A DNA stretch of 64,000 nt from an uncultured Lachnospiraceae bacterium (GCA_902794095.1 CADBFZ010000010.1:26688-90687); one strand, 5' to 3'. Shown: positions 44,599 to 54,885, counted from the stretch's first letter. Notes: generated by a model not told the origin, from the letters alone. Numbers and translations are program-made.

Positions 44599-46272
44599 TC
44601 AGATTTTCTTTTTGAGAGCTTCTACAAGTTCCTCAATGCAGCCGTCCTCGAAGGGGCTTCTTAATCCGCACTCCTTAAGCATGGGCTCATAGAACTTGGT
44701 TGCGGAGAGCTTGCAAAGCTTTAAGTAATCCTCAAACGCTCCTCTGAAATCCTCATCCATTCTGACCTTGAACTGCATAGCGCAGACGCTTGCAAGTACA
44801 TAGTCGATGTAATAGAAAGGACTCTGGAAGATGTGGCTCTGCTTCTGCCAAAATCCGCCTTCAGAGAAGAAAGGATCTCCGTCGTAATCGAGGTGAGGTC
44901 TGTAGGTCTTCTCAAGCTCTTTCCAAACCTGCTTTCTCTCAGCGGGAGTCATATCGGGATTCTCATACACGATATGCTGGAATTCATCTACCATACATCC
45001 GTAAGGAACGAAGATGATGGAATCCTCAAGGTGCATGGTATAGTAATCGTCTTTTCTGTCTCCGAAGAACTTCTCCATCCAGCCATAAGTGAAATATTCC
45101 ATGGACATGGAGTGGATCTCGGCGGTCTCCATGGTGATGTTGTTATGCTCGGGGATGGGATCTTCTCTGGTTACGAATCCCTGGAATGCATGTCCGCACT
45201 CATGGGTGATGACATCAACATCTCCGCTGGTTCCGTTGAAGTTAGCGAAGATGAAAGGTGCCTTATAATCAGGAAGGAAGGTCATGTATCCGCCCTGACG
45301 CTTGGTCTTTCTTCCGAGTACGTCAAAAAGATCGTACTCTCTCATAAAGTCCATGAACTCTCCGGTCTCGGGTGAGAGCTCTCTGTACATCTCCTGTCCT
45401 GCTGCAAGAATCTCTTCGGGAGTTCCTACGGGTGCGGGATTTCCCTGAGTGAAATGCACTTCGTTATCGTAGTGCTTAAGTGTATCAACGCCGATACGCT
45501 GGCGTCTCTTCTCATGGATCATGGTAGCAAGAGGAACGAATGCTTCCTTAACCTGCTTTCTGAAATTCTCAACCTGCTCACGACCGTAGCTGTTTCTGTT
45601 CATTCGCATGTATCCGAGATCGATGTAATTCTCAAATCCCAGTTCACGCGCCTGTTTGGTACGGTTTGCGACCATCTTGTCATAGATATCGTCAATCTCA
45701 TCGGTAACGCTGAGGAAATAATCACTTACAGCCTTCCATGCGCGCTTTCTTACATCTCTGTCACAATCGGTTGTGAACTTTCTCATGAGGCTGAGGTTAT
45801 AATCCTCACCGTCAAAAGGGATCTTGGCTGTTGCGATAAGCTTGGTATAATGGCTTACCAGCTCATTTTCTTCCTGTGCAAGAGATACGATCTTCTCATC
45901 AAATGATTTGATGGCAAGTTCCATGCTCTTAAATGCTACAGGTCCGAGTTTCTCTTCAAACTCTTTTCTGAAAGGTGTTTCGTAAAGCACCTTCTTATAC
46001 TCATTGTCACATGCCATGAGGAGCGGAGTGATCTCATCGTAATAATCGTTTTCCGCATCATAGAATTTATCGGTGGTATCGATATCGTGACGGATTGAAG
46101 CAATGGTAAATTCAGTAAAGAAATGCTCTGAAAGCTTGGTTGCTTTCTGATGGATTTCCCAGGCCATTTCGAAGCTGTCCGCCTCTTTGAGTGCGGCGAT
46201 ATAACCTTTGTATTCTTTTACGGTCTTGTCAGAATCAATTCTCTCGTAAGGGAGATCCTGAAATTTCTGCAT
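44599..46272 (-). CDS. pepF: M3 family oligoendopeptidase
   Basis: A 557-residue cytoplasmic zinc peptidase. The zinc-binding HECGH motif is at 357-361 in VDVITHECGHAFQGF, with the third ligand in the TAEIHSMSMEYFTYG region after it. It cuts peptides of about 7-17 residues, the size imported by Opp. It starts three bases after oppF, so uptake and breakdown are one transcriptional unit. Length and helical content match the PepF/M3B group. Confidence 0.95.
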   Translation of the reverse strand: MQKFQDLPYERIDSDKTVKEYKGYIAALKEADSFEMAWEIHQKATKLSEHFFTEFTIASIRHDIDTTDKFYDAENDYYDEITPLLMACDNEYKKVLYETPFRKEFEEKLGPVAFKSMELAIKSFDEKIVSLAQEENELVSHYTKLIATAKIPFDGEDYNLSLMRKFTTDCDRDVRKRAWKAVSDYFLSVTDEIDDIYDKMVANRTKQARELGFENYIDLGYMRMNRNSYGREQVENFRKQVKEAFVPLATMIHEKRRQRIGVDTLKHYDNEVHFTQGNPAPVGTPEEILAAGQEMYRELSPETGEFMDFMREYDLFDVLGRKTKRQGGYMTFLPDYKAPFIFANFNGTSGDVDVITHECGHAFQGFVTREDPIPEHNNITMETAEIHSMSMEYFTYGWMEKFFGDRKDDYYTMHLEDSIIFVPYGCMVDEFQHIVYENPDMTPAERKQVWKELEKTYRPHLDYDGDPFFSEGGFWQKQSHIFQSPFYYIDYVLASVCAMQFKVRMDEDFRGAFEDYLKLCKLSATKFYEPMLKECGLRSPFEDGCIEELVEALKKKI

Positions 46273-46275
46273 AAA

Positions 46276-47328
46276 TTAATTCTCCTTGGTCTCCTTGTTT
46301 TCCGAAGAGACGTTTTTGTCGTACAAATGACATGCGCAGAAATGACCGGGTTCAACCTCCATCATCTCGGGCGCTTTGTTTTTACAGATTTCCATACATT
46401 TATCGCATCTGGTATGGAACTTACATCCCGAAGGAGGATTTGCAGGTGAAGGAATATTACCCTGAAGTACTATTCTGTTCATCTTGTAATCCGGATCGGG
46501 TACGGGTATCGCGGAAAAGAGTGCGGTGGTGTAAGGGTGGAGAGGATTCGAATAAATCTTCTCGGTCTCCGCATACTCAACCATGTTTCCGAGATACATA
46601 ACACCTACGGTGTCGGAAATATGCTCAACTACAGAAAGGTCGTGTGAAATGAAAAGATATGTAAGTCCGAACTCTTTCTGAAGGTCTCTTAAGAGGTTAA
46701 TGATCTGTGCCTGAATGGAAACGTCAAGTGCAGATACGGGCTCGTCACAGAGAATGAAATCAGGGTTAAGGGCAAGTGCTCTTGCGATACAGATTCTCTG
46801 ACGCTGTCCGCCTGAGAACTCGTGAGGGTAGCGGTTCTTGTGCCACTCCTGAAGTCCGCATGCTTCCATTACTCTGGTAACGTAATCATCGATTTCTTCC
46901 TTGGGAACGATGCCGTGCTCTCTTACTGCCTCGGCGATGATCTCACCGATGGGAAGTCTGGGAGAAAGGCTTGAATAGGGATCCTGGAAAATGATCTGAA
47001 TCCTGGGACGAAGCTTTCTTAACTCTTCCTTGGATAACTTGAAGATATCCTGTCCGTCAAAATAAACCTCTCCTTCAGTCTTCTCCTGAAGTCTTAAGAT
47101 GGTTCTTCCGGTTGTAGACTTACCGCATCCGGACTCACCTACAAGGCCCATGGTGGTTCCCTTCTTGATAACAAAAGAAACACCGTCGACTGCCTTTACA
47201 TTACCTATGTTCATCTTAAAGAAGCTTGATTTGATGGGGAAGTACTTCTTCAGATTCTTGACTACAAGAAGATTTTCACTGTCTTTTTCAGCGCCTTCAA
47301 AAAGCATCTGATCTTTTACTTCGCTCAT
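46276..47328 (-). CDS. oppF: Oligopeptide ABC transporter ATP-binding protein OppF
   Basis: A 350-residue ATPase. The Walker A box is GESGCGKST, the signature FSGGQRQR and the Walker B box FILCDEPVSALDV. The C-terminal oligopeptide-type extension has an iron-sulfur-like Cys pattern (CKFHTRCDKCMEIC). It overlaps oppD by four bases and works with OppD as a heterodimer. Confidence 0.95.
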   Translation of the reverse strand: MSEVKDQMLFEGAEKDSENLLVVKNLKKYFPIKSSFFKMNIGNVKAVDGVSFVIKKGTTMGLVGESGCGKSTTGRTILRLQEKTEGEVYFDGQDIFKLSKEELRKLRPRIQIIFQDPYSSLSPRLPIGEIIAEAVREHGIVPKEEIDDYVTRVMEACGLQEWHKNRYPHEFSGGQRQRICIARALALNPDFILCDEPVSALDVSIQAQIINLLRDLQKEFGLTYLFISHDLSVVEHISDTVGVMYLGNMVEYAETEKIYSNPLHPYTTALFSAIPVPDPDYKMNRIVLQGNIPSPANPPSGCKFHTRCDKCMEICKNKAPEMMEVEPGHFCACHLYDKNVSSENKETKEN

Positions 47329-48563
47329 TTTAAAAGCTCCTCTGCATTAACGGTCTTAGGGTATCCGACAACTTCGCCTTCATCGAAAAATCTGTAGCAT
47401 GAAACGAAGTGGGTATCTGAAATCTTGATCTCGGGAGGATAATCTCCGCCTGCTTCGCCTACCTTGGCTTTGCATCTTTCGCACTGCATCTCGCAACGAT
47501 CGCGGAAGTAGCAATAGTCGGGCATGTCAACGGGATTAGGAACGCTTCCTTCGATGTTGTAGAGAGCATCTACCTTCTTACCTACAACGGGCTTGGATTT
47601 CATAAGTCCGATGGTGTAAGGATGTGCGGGATGATGGAAAATATCATCTGCGGTTCCTTTTTCGATAACACGTCCCGCATACATAACAACAACATAATCA
47701 GCCATGCTCGCAACAACACCGAGATCGTGTGTGATGAGCATGATCGATGAATTGATCTTGTTCTTAAGATCCGCAAGAAGATCGAGGATCTGTGCCTGAA
47801 TGGTAACATCAAGAGCGGTGGTGGGCTCGTCTGCGATGATGAGCTCAGGGCTGCATGCAAGAGCGATTGCGATCATTACACGCTGTCTCATACCGCCGGA
47901 AAGCTCGTGAGGGTACATCTCATAAACGCCCTCTTTGTTAGCGATACCAACCATCTCAAGCATCTCGAGAGTACGAGCTTTGATCTGCTCCTTGGTCATC
48001 TCGGGATGATGAAGTTCAAGAACTTCGTTAACCTGCATTCCAATCTTGAATACGGGGTTAAGGCTTGTCATGGGCTCCTGGAAGATCATGGAGATTCTGT
48101 TTCCGCGGATCTCCTGCATCTTGGCAGTAGGAGTATTTACGATGTTGTATGCGGTTCCGTCGCCGAGATTAAAGCGAATCTCTCCGCCTACGGTCTGTCC
48201 GCTGGGTCTCTGAAGAAGCTGCATCAGTGAAAGGCTGGTAACAGACTTTCCGCATCCTGACTCTCCTACGACACCGACGGTTGAGCACTTGGGAATATTG
48301 AAATTGATTCCGTCAACTGCTTTTACAACTCCTACGTCGGAAAAAAAGTACGTGCAGACATTGTCGAACTCGACAACGTTGTTCTCGTCCTTCATCTTGG
48401 TAGTATAAAGTGCGGGATCCTTCTTGGCATTCGCTCTGTCAGCTTCCAGTTTCTTGGTCACCTTACGGTTGAACTTGGTGATCTTTCTGGACTCTTTAGC
48501 GGATATATAAGAAGATGACTTTTTCTCTTCTTTCTTTTCTACTTTCTCTTTGTTATCAGCCAT
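47325..48563 (-). CDS. oppD: Oligopeptide ABC transporter ATP-binding protein OppD
   Basis: A 412-residue ATPase. The Walker A box is GESGCGKSV, the signature LSGGMRQR and the Walker B box [13 protein letters not shown]. An N-terminal extension of about 65 Lys/Glu-rich residues is longer than usual. The oligopeptide C-terminal cysteine motif is [14 protein letters not shown]. It shares its stop with the oppF start (ATGA). The extension may bind nucleic acid or be disordered. Confidence 0.95.
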   Translation of the reverse strand: MADNKEKVEKKEEKKSSSYISAKESRKITKFNRKVTKKLEADRANAKKDPALYTTKMKDENNVVEFDNVCTYFFSDVGVVKAVDGINFNIPKCSTVGVVGESGCGKSVTSLSLMQLLQRPSGQTVGGEIRFNLGDGTAYNIVNTPTAKMQEIRGNRISMIFQEPMTSLNPVFKIGMQVNEVLELHHPEMTKEQIKARTLEMLEMVGIANKEGVYEMYPHELSGGMRQRVMIAIALACSPELIIADEPTTALDVTIQAQILDLLADLKNKINSSIMLITHDLGVVASMADYVVVMYAGRVIEKGTADDIFHHPAHPYTIGLMKSKPVVGKKVDALYNIEGSVPNPVDMPDYCYFRDRCEMQCERCKAKVGEAGGDYPPEIKISDTHFVSCYRFFDEGEVVGYPKTVNAEELLK

Positions 48564-48592
48564 GATAAACCTCTTACTAAAGCTTATTACTA

Positions 48593-50629
48593 TTATCTCT
48601 TGGACTTGGGATCGTATGCGTCTCTTAATCCGTCACCGACAAAGTTGAATGCGATAACCGTAAGACAGATAAGAAGACCAACAGGTATCCAGATGTGCTG
48701 GTAGTGAGCCATTGCGGTTGCGGATGATACCGAGTTGATGATGGTTCCCCAAGTTGCAAGAGGATGCTTAACACCAAGACCGAGGAATGAAAGGGTTGAC
48801 TCAGTAAGAATGACTGATCCCATACCCATGGTCGCAATGACGATCAGCTGAGGCATAACGTTGGGAATAAGGTGTCTGAAGATTCTCTTACGAACCCTGA
48901 TTCCGGTTGCCTCTGCAGCGGTCATGAATTCCTGCTCACGAAGTGAAAGGATCTGTCCGCGCACCATACGTGCAACGCTTGCCCATCCGAGGAATCCCAG
49001 GGTTGCCATCATGATAACAAGTCTGACGTATGTATCCATTCTCAGTGAATCCATGGTAGCACCGAGGATGATCATGATGGGAAGTGAAGGCAGGCAGTAG
49101 AAAATATCAACCAGTCTCATGATGAGGTTGTCTACCCAGCCTCCGTAATATCCTGCAAGGCCTCCCATGATAACTCCGATGAAGATCTCGAGGAAGACAA
49201 CGACGAAGCCTACCATAAGGGATACACGTCCGCCGTACATGATTCTTGCAAGAACGTCGAATCCGTCACCGTCTGTTCCGAGGATGTGCTCCTTGGAAGA
49301 AGTTGCGAACATGTCGATGACATAAATAACCTGGTCGCAGTTGATTACATATTCTCCGGTATATCTCTGAGTGATTGTAAGCTCTGCTTCTGAGTACTGA
49401 AGATTTCCTTCTTCATCGTAAACGTAAAGTCCGTTCTCATCCTGATAAGGAAGATTGTAAACAAGCTTTTCTGAAGTGGCGCCAGTCTCTGACATGGTGA
49501 TGACAAACTCTTCGATTTCTTTTTTCAGATCGTATTCGATACTGTCTTCACCGGTATAACGTCTTACGGAGAAGCTTGAAAGCTCGGCAACCTCATTGTC
49601 ATTGCCGTCCTTGAGGATAAGGAGTCCGTCGGTTTCGGTAATCTTATAAGAAGTTCCGTCCACATCAAATGTCTTGCCGTCATTGATATGAAGAAGTGCA
49701 TTTGCCTTAAGTGAATCGGATACCTTAACGTCACTTGAAATAACATTGAATGTAAGTCTGGTGTAAACAGATGCGTTCTTCTCATTTCCGCTTACAAGGT
49801 ATGCGTCATATCCCATAGGGGTCTTCTCAAGGCAGAAGGTCTTACCGCCTACGGTAAAAGAATACGCTTTGTTATCGGCCGCTTTCTCGAATGCATCGGA
49901 GAAAGATTCGGGAAGTGATGAATCGAATACTACGACTCCGTCCATCTCTGAATAAATATTGTAGGACTTGGCGACGTCTTTCTCATAAGAGTATCTGACG
50001 CCTTCATAAGTGAATGAACCGCCGGTACGATTGAAGTTCTTGGTAAGTGCATCAACAAGACCTTCGATCTCCTGACCGGTAAAGCTGATGGTTCCGCCGA
50101 TCATATCATAGGTTCCGATAAGAGTACTTCCCTCTCCTACGGATGCAACCTTTGAGCCGCTCATCTGAGCAAGCATAAATACATCGTCATTAACTCTTCT
50201 TAAAAGGAATGCTCCGTCATCGGAAGTGATAACCGCAAGATCCTCATCCGCTTCGATCAGGCTCTTGGCAACGCTGTTAACGGATGTGGATATGCTTCTG
50301 GGAACACTGATATCACTTGAAAGAGAATATCCTGTATAGGAAGTTATCTCCTTGGCAAGTGCGTAATTGATATTCTGAGAATCATATTTATAGAAGATCT
50401 CTTTCTGTCCGCAATGATAGAAAATGGGTCCGATGAAAGAGAATACGAACATGATGATCAGAAGTATGCTTCCGAATACGGCAAGACGGTTTCTGATAAA
50501 TCTCTTGAAAACCTGTCTTCCGGGAGAAAGAACCTTAACACGGGCAACGTCATCAAGTCCTACTGCGACCTGATTACCGGTGAGTCCGGCCTTCGCTTTT
50601 AATATTTCATTCAAATTATATGAAGCCAT
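48593..50629 (-). CDS. oppC: Oligopeptide ABC transporter permease OppC with a large external insertion
   Basis: A 678-residue permease, twice the usual ~300. Residues ~30-72 hold the OppC N-terminal motif and first membrane segment. Then about 370 residues (75-445) lie outside the membrane, where normal OppC has a short loop. The canonical part resumes at HILGTDGDGFDVLARIMYGG (from residue 448), with the EAA loop in EFMTAAEATGIRVRKRIFRHLIPN and ending GDGLRDAYDPKSK. The insert has several repeated beta-like units containing GG-x-TF/FTVGGKTF/FDVDGTSYKI motifs. It may serve as a peptide-capture or adaptor domain. The gene follows oppB by about 30 bases. Confidence 0.92.
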   Translation of the reverse strand: MASYNLNEILKAKAGLTGNQVAVGLDDVARVKVLSPGRQVFKRFIRNRLAVFGSILLIIMFVFSFIGPIFYHCGQKEIFYKYDSQNINYALAKEITSYTGYSLSSDISVPRSISTSVNSVAKSLIEADEDLAVITSDDGAFLLRRVNDDVFMLAQMSGSKVASVGEGSTLIGTYDMIGGTISFTGQEIEGLVDALTKNFNRTGGSFTYEGVRYSYEKDVAKSYNIYSEMDGVVVFDSSLPESFSDAFEKAADNKAYSFTVGGKTFCLEKTPMGYDAYLVSGNEKNASVYTRLTFNVISSDVKVSDSLKANALLHINDGKTFDVDGTSYKITETDGLLILKDGNDNEVAELSSFSVRRYTGEDSIEYDLKKEIEEFVITMSETGATSEKLVYNLPYQDENGLYVYDEEGNLQYSEAELTITQRYTGEYVINCDQVIYVIDMFATSSKEHILGTDGDGFDVLARIMYGGRVSLMVGFVVVFLEIFIGVIMGGLAGYYGGWVDNLIMRLVDIFYCLPSLPIMIILGATMDSLRMDTYVRLVIMMATLGFLGWASVARMVRGQILSLREQEFMTAAEATGIRVRKRIFRHLIPNVMPQLIVIATMGMGSVILTESTLSFLGLGVKHPLATWGTIINSVSSATAMAHYQHIWIPVGLLICLTVIAFNFVGDGLRDAYDPKSKR

Positions 50630-50657
50630 GTCTCTTATTATTCCTTTTCTATATAGA

Positions 50658-51647
50658 TCAGCTCAGGCGCACTCTGGGATCAACCGCTGCATAGAGCAGA
50701 TCGGAGATCAGGTTTCCGAGAAGTGTAAGCACCGAGATAAATGCAAGATAGAACATAATGAACGGAATATCCGCCTGTGTCATTGAATAGTATGAAGCAT
50801 AGCCTATTCCTCTGATACCGAAGAGAGTTTCGGTAATGAGTGCTCCGGAGAAAAGACCGGGGAGCATACCGCCGAGCATGGTTACAAGAGGAATGAGAGT
50901 GTTTCTGAAAGCGTGCTTTCCGATAACCTTCTTCTCAGGTACGCCCTTCGCACGAGCGGTTCTGATGTAATCGGAATTAAGAACTTCCAGCATATTTGTA
51001 CGGGTATAGCGCATCAGGCTTCCGATACCGATAATCGTAAGAGTAACGGCAGGAAGTGCGAAGTGTTTCGCTAAATCCAGGAATTTTCCAAAAGTAGATA
51101 AGAACTGATAATCACGGCCCTGCATACCGGTGAGATCCACCCAGCCGAGTTTGACCGCAAATACATATTTAAGAAGTGTCGCCAGGAAGAATGTAGGTAG
51201 CGAAATACTTATCATGGCGACGACGGTTGTAAAGTAGTCCGTAAAACTGTATTGCTTTTTGGCCGCTGTAATTCCAAGCGGTATTGCGATTATAACTTCG
51301 AAGATAAAAGAAACCAAGCCCAGTGCAAAACTGTACCAGACTGTATCATTGAATTTGTCGAGAACCGGAATGGTCCACTGCCAGCTGTCGCCCCAATTTC
51401 CACGAACAGCGCTGCTAAGCCAAACGAAGTAACCCTGTACAACACCCTTATCCATTCCGTACTGCGCGTTAAGATCCGCAAGCCACTCGGTATAAGTCTT
51501 GGTAGCTCCCGGACGCGATGCCAGCTCTCTTGCCTTCGTCTCAACGAAACTCGTCGGCATGTTATACATCAGCACGTAGATGAGAAACATTACGAAGAAA
51601 AGAATAAGTACGCTGTACAATAATCGTTTGATTATAAACTTAGCCAT
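50658..51647 (-). CDS. oppB: Oligopeptide ABC transporter permease OppB
   Basis: A 329-residue inner-membrane permease with six membrane segments. It begins MAKFIIKRLLYSVLILFFV, and the EAA loop is in NSDYIRTARAKGVPEKKVIGKHAFRNTLIPL. An N-terminal Met at 51647 fits the family; longer starts run through the intergenic hairpin and are rejected. It lies about 90 bases after oppA, separated by a hairpin at 51677-51703. Confidence 0.94.
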   Translation of the reverse strand: MAKFIIKRLLYSVLILFFVMFLIYVLMYNMPTSFVETKARELASRPGATKTYTEWLADLNAQYGMDKGVVQGYFVWLSSAVRGNWGDSWQWTIPVLDKFNDTVWYSFALGLVSFIFEVIIAIPLGITAAKKQYSFTDYFTTVVAMISISLPTFFLATLLKYVFAVKLGWVDLTGMQGRDYQFLSTFGKFLDLAKHFALPAVTLTIIGIGSLMRYTRTNMLEVLNSDYIRTARAKGVPEKKVIGKHAFRNTLIPLVTMLGGMLPGLFSGALITETLFGIRGIGYASYYSMTQADIPFIMFYLAFISVLTLLGNLISDLLYAAVDPRVRLS

Positions 51648-51676
51648 TTTAAAAATCCTGCCTTCTAAACCGGATC

Positions 51677-51703
51677 TGAGAGGAGGCATAAAACCTCCTC
51701 TCA
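51677..51703 (-). promoter_or_regulatory. Intercistronic hairpin between oppA and oppB
   Basis: TGAGAGGAGG (51677-51686) pairs perfectly with CCTCCTCTCA (51694-51703) across a seven-base loop. On the minus strand it lies 34 bases after oppA and before oppB, with no T run. It likely protects the oppA mRNA end or lets oppA be made in excess over the membrane parts. Confidence 0.7.
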
Positions 51704-51736
51704 CCCGGATGAATAATTACATCAAATTAGAACTGA

Positions 51737-54046
51737 TTATTTGGTAGCCATTGCATGGATCTCTGCGTGCCATACCCAGTAAGGAGTCATATCCTGAGGG
51801 ATTGTTGCAATATCAACACGCTCGGTAGAGAATGCGGTGCAATCCTTTCTCTGATAGAGAGGAAGCTCGCAGCCCCAATCCATGATGATCTCCATTGCCT
51901 CTTTGTAGATGGACTTTCTCTCTTCGGTATCAGCGCTTGCACGTCCTGCAGCGATGAGCTCGTCGAGTTCAGCATCGTCTACTGAGTAGTGGTTGGAGTT
52001 GGTTCCAAGACCATGAGCATTTGCACTTGAGTAAACCTGAGTCATATCAGGATCCTGAGTAGCCTGCCATGCAGCAGCCCACATCATAGCGGTGTTGGAC
52101 TCAAGAGCGTTGTTCCAAACTGAAGTTCCTACGTCGTTAACCTGGAGCTTGATTCCCATGCTCTCAAGTACTTCGGATGCTGCTACGGCAACACCGTATG
52201 CAGGGTGATCCTGAGTTCCCTGTCCGGGGATCATTACTTCGTAAGTCTCGGTGAAATCGGTGAACATTCCGGTAGCTTCATCATAGTTGAATCCTGCTGC
52301 CTTGAAGTATCCGATTGCAGCTTCCTTAGCAGCTTCGTAACGCTGCTCTTCGTTCATTGATGCATCATAGATTGCATTTCCGTCTACATCTACGGAATAA
52401 GCGGTTACATAGCCTTCATCTGCAGGCTGAGGTGCTGCCCATGAAGTGTTGGAGATAGGATACTGGATTACAGATGCACGATCTCCGTAGTAAGAATTGA
52501 TAACGGTATCACGATATACAGAGAAGAGGGTCATGAATCCCTTACGAAGATTCTTGGACTCTTCAGATGCGGGATCTCCGTTTACGTTAACGAGATCTGC
52601 ATTGATTCCGAGATATCCGTATCCACGATAGTCTACAAGTACGGTGGTAACAGTGTCTCCTACAAGCTCTCCGTTGTTGGCATCCTTGATAGCCTTAACA
52701 ACATCGTCGCTGATGGAAGGAACTGCGATGTCGAAAGATCCGGTTACGATACCGGGAACATAGTCGGAATCAACTGACTCCTGGAAAAGGATGTAGGTGG
52801 TCTTAGGCTCGCCTTCGAAGTAGTAAGGGTTAGCCTTAAGAGTAACAACACCGTTTGAGTATCCCTCGAAGGTGTAAGCACCGCATCCGAGAGGCTCGCT
52901 GTTCTTAGCCTTGATTCCGGAAAGGTCACCCTTTACGAATCCGAAGCTGTTGTTGTCATAATCATAAAGATCTGAATCACCATAATAGTGAATGGGAGCG
53001 ATGATAGATCCTGCGATCTGATAGATAGCGGGAGCATCATACTCGGTCATGTGAATGGTAAGGCTGTAATCGCCGGTTCTCTGAATACCGGAAATGTTAG
53101 CAGCGGTCTCGCCGGTAGATACACCGGTCTCATACTCAGCGCCGAGAGCAGCGATGGTAAGAGAAAGTCTGGTTGAACCTGCAGACTCGGTTGCCTCTGC
53201 TTCTTCAACAGAATCATAAGATGCTACGATGGTATCCCAGAAATCCTGAGCAGTAGCATCAGCATCAAGCTCGAATCCCCAGTTTTCAGCGCATGCTGCT
53301 ACTGAATCGCCGGCTGCGTTGTATCCGTTTGCGATACAGTAATCAACGATCTCCTGAGCAAAGTCAGCACCTGCATTGTTGTTGTAGTAATCCCAGAATG
53401 CATTGTACTGATCCTCGGTGTAGAGGTCGGTCTCTTCGTATCCTGCATCACCTGCTGCGAAGATAACGTTTCCTCTGGAATCCATTCCTCCGCGGTACTC
53501 AGCCATTCCTTCGATAGGAAGAGCATAAAGAGTTGCTGATCCGTCGTAAGTAGGATCGCAAACAACATACATATAGAAAATAAGGTCGTCGATGGTTGCT
53601 GCAACACCGTCGGAGAACTTAACGTCATCTCTCATGGTGATGTTGTAATCAACAGATCCGTCAGCGTTCTGAACAACTTCAACATTACCATGTCCCTTAT
53701 AGTTGTAAGTAGTTCCGTTGTAAACAACGTCCTGACCTTCAATACCGTTCTCGATAACAGCTCCGCCACGATCGGTAGCAAGGATAGTTCCCTGAGTGAT
53801 ATCAACGATCTCCTGGTCATAAGCGGTGGTAACGAAGAAAGGGCTGAACTTCTGACCGAAGGTAGAAGTTGCATATACAAGAGTGGTATCCCCCTCTGCT
53901 GTCTGAACAGGTTCAACGTCGCCTTCCTGTCCCTGCTCCTGTCCTTCTACGGGAACGTCCACATTCGCGTTGCTCTGGCAACCTGCGATCATGGAAAGCG
54001 TCATTCCGGCTGAAAGAAGAAGAGCCATTAATTTCTTGCTTTTCAT
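51737..54046 (-). CDS. oppA: Oligopeptide ABC transporter substrate-binding lipoprotein OppA
   Basis: A 769-residue binding lipoprotein (SBP_bac_5), larger than the usual 540-600. The signal peptide ends in the lipobox MIAGC with C23. The mature domain begins in TTLVYATSTFGQKFSPFFV and ends with TPYWVWHAEIHAM. Extra length is in an insert at about residues 120-250 (including Tyr/Asn/Asp-rich runs). It binds peptides for OppBCDF. I place the start at the ATG at 54046, with AGGAGG upstream; a start 33 codons earlier is not needed. It is the first gene of the peptide operon. Confidence 0.94.
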   Translation of the reverse strand: MKSKKLMALLLSAGMTLSMIAGCQSNANVDVPVEGQEQGQEGDVEPVQTAEGDTTLVYATSTFGQKFSPFFVTTAYDQEIVDITQGTILATDRGGAVIENGIEGQDVVYNGTTYNYKGHGNVEVVQNADGSVDYNITMRDDVKFSDGVAATIDDLIFYMYVVCDPTYDGSATLYALPIEGMAEYRGGMDSRGNVIFAAGDAGYEETDLYTEDQYNAFWDYYNNNAGADFAQEIVDYCIANGYNAAGDSVAACAENWGFELDADATAQDFWDTIVASYDSVEEAEATESAGSTRLSLTIAALGAEYETGVSTGETAANISGIQRTGDYSLTIHMTEYDAPAIYQIAGSIIAPIHYYGDSDLYDYDNNSFGFVKGDLSGIKAKNSEPLGCGAYTFEGYSNGVVTLKANPYYFEGEPKTTYILFQESVDSDYVPGIVTGSFDIAVPSISDDVVKAIKDANNGELVGDTVTTVLVDYRGYGYLGINADLVNVNGDPASEESKNLRKGFMTLFSVYRDTVINSYYGDRASVIQYPISNTSWAAPQPADEGYVTAYSVDVDGNAIYDASMNEEQRYEAAKEAAIGYFKAAGFNYDEATGMFTDFTETYEVMIPGQGTQDHPAYGVAVAASEVLESMGIKLQVNDVGTSVWNNALESNTAMMWAAAWQATQDPDMTQVYSSANAHGLGTNSNHYSVDDAELDELIAAGRASADTEERKSIYKEAMEIIMDWGCELPLYQRKDCTAFSTERVDIATIPQDMTPYWVWHAEIHAMATK

Positions 54047-54117
54047 TTTTTCTAATCCTCCTATAAGCATTCCTTTCGACATAAGATCGAAAATATAACA
54101 CACCTTTTCGGTGAATG

Positions 54118-54660
54118 TTATCCGTTTTCCCTGGCCTCGGCACAACCTTTGGCCTTGCTTATCAATACTGAAGAAACGAACAAGAGTACAGTGCTTACTG
54201 TTATTACGGTATTTCGAACCTCAAAACCGTTCTTTACATGCCATACGATCTGGGCGACCGACGATACAAATGAAAATATAGTATTAAGAAGTGCCCATAT
54301 AGCTATTCTCTCAAAACCGTGCTTGGTATCCTCACGCTTAAGGGGTTCCTTAGCCGTAAGGAATATCACAAAGCCCATTACCAAATGCACATCTCCGAGC
54401 AGACACATGATAAGTGGCGCAGAGGTATACCATTTGTGCATGAGAGGATCGGGTATCAAAAGAGGGATCATCGTGAATACGATTTCCGCCAAAATGAATA
54501 CGCCGAGAAGTACGCGTGCTTTATTCCTGACATCCTCGGGAAGGACATAATAAAAGTCAGGGCCTTTATATCTGGCCGTTTTCTTAAGACGGCCCTTCTC
54601 ATCCCTGATATATTCAACATCATAATCGGAAGTCCGTTCTTTTATCCTCTCCGAGTCCAT
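54118..54660 (-). CDS. Four-span membrane protein of unknown function
   Basis: A 180-residue protein with a charged N-terminus of about 45 residues (MDSERIKERTSDYDVEYIRDEKGRLK) and four membrane segments near 50-70, 77-97, 113-133 and 145-163. A short basic-acidic tail ends it. I see no catalytic motif. A probable promoter at 54673-54702 leaves almost no leader, so translation may be leaderless; no ribosome site is visible. It lies upstream of oppA on the same strand. Confidence 0.6.
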   Translation of the reverse strand: MDSERIKERTSDYDVEYIRDEKGRLKKTARYKGPDFYYVLPEDVRNKARVLLGVFILAEIVFTMIPLLIPDPLMHKWYTSAPLIMCLLGDVHLVMGFVIFLTAKEPLKREDTKHGFERIAIWALLNTIFSFVSSVAQIVWHVKNGFEVRNTVITVSTVLLFVSSVLISKAKGCAEARENG

Positions 54661-54672
54661 AACATTAAGACT

Positions 54673-54702
54673 ATATCACAAAATTTTTTTCAGAAAAGTC
54701 AA
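54673..54702 (-). promoter_or_regulatory. Possible promoter of the four-span membrane protein
   Basis: On the minus strand TTGACT (54702-54697) and TGATAT (54678-54673) are 18 bases apart. The start point would be within about six bases of the ATG at 54660. Confidence 0.45.
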
Positions 54703-54835
54703 AAAAGTGCTTATTGGTAGGATTTGGGAAACCGTTGGAAACTCAATGTATAAAAATTCATTTTAGTTTCCGCAATAATGCGCAGTATTCAACTTTTCAT
54801 GGAAACTATGAGTAAATAATTTTTTTGTAAAAAAA

Positions 54836-54863
54836 GGGACAGTCTTCCTAAAAAAACTGTCCC
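54836..54863 (-). terminator. Terminator of the MarR-Gpx-oxidoreductase operon
   Basis: GGGACAGT (54836-54843) and ACTGTCCC (54856-54863) form an eight-pair stem, followed on the minus strand by seven T, 22 bases after the hydroxy-acid oxidase stop codon. Confidence 0.88.
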
Positions 54864-54885
54864 CATTGACTAAATATGCCTGTAG

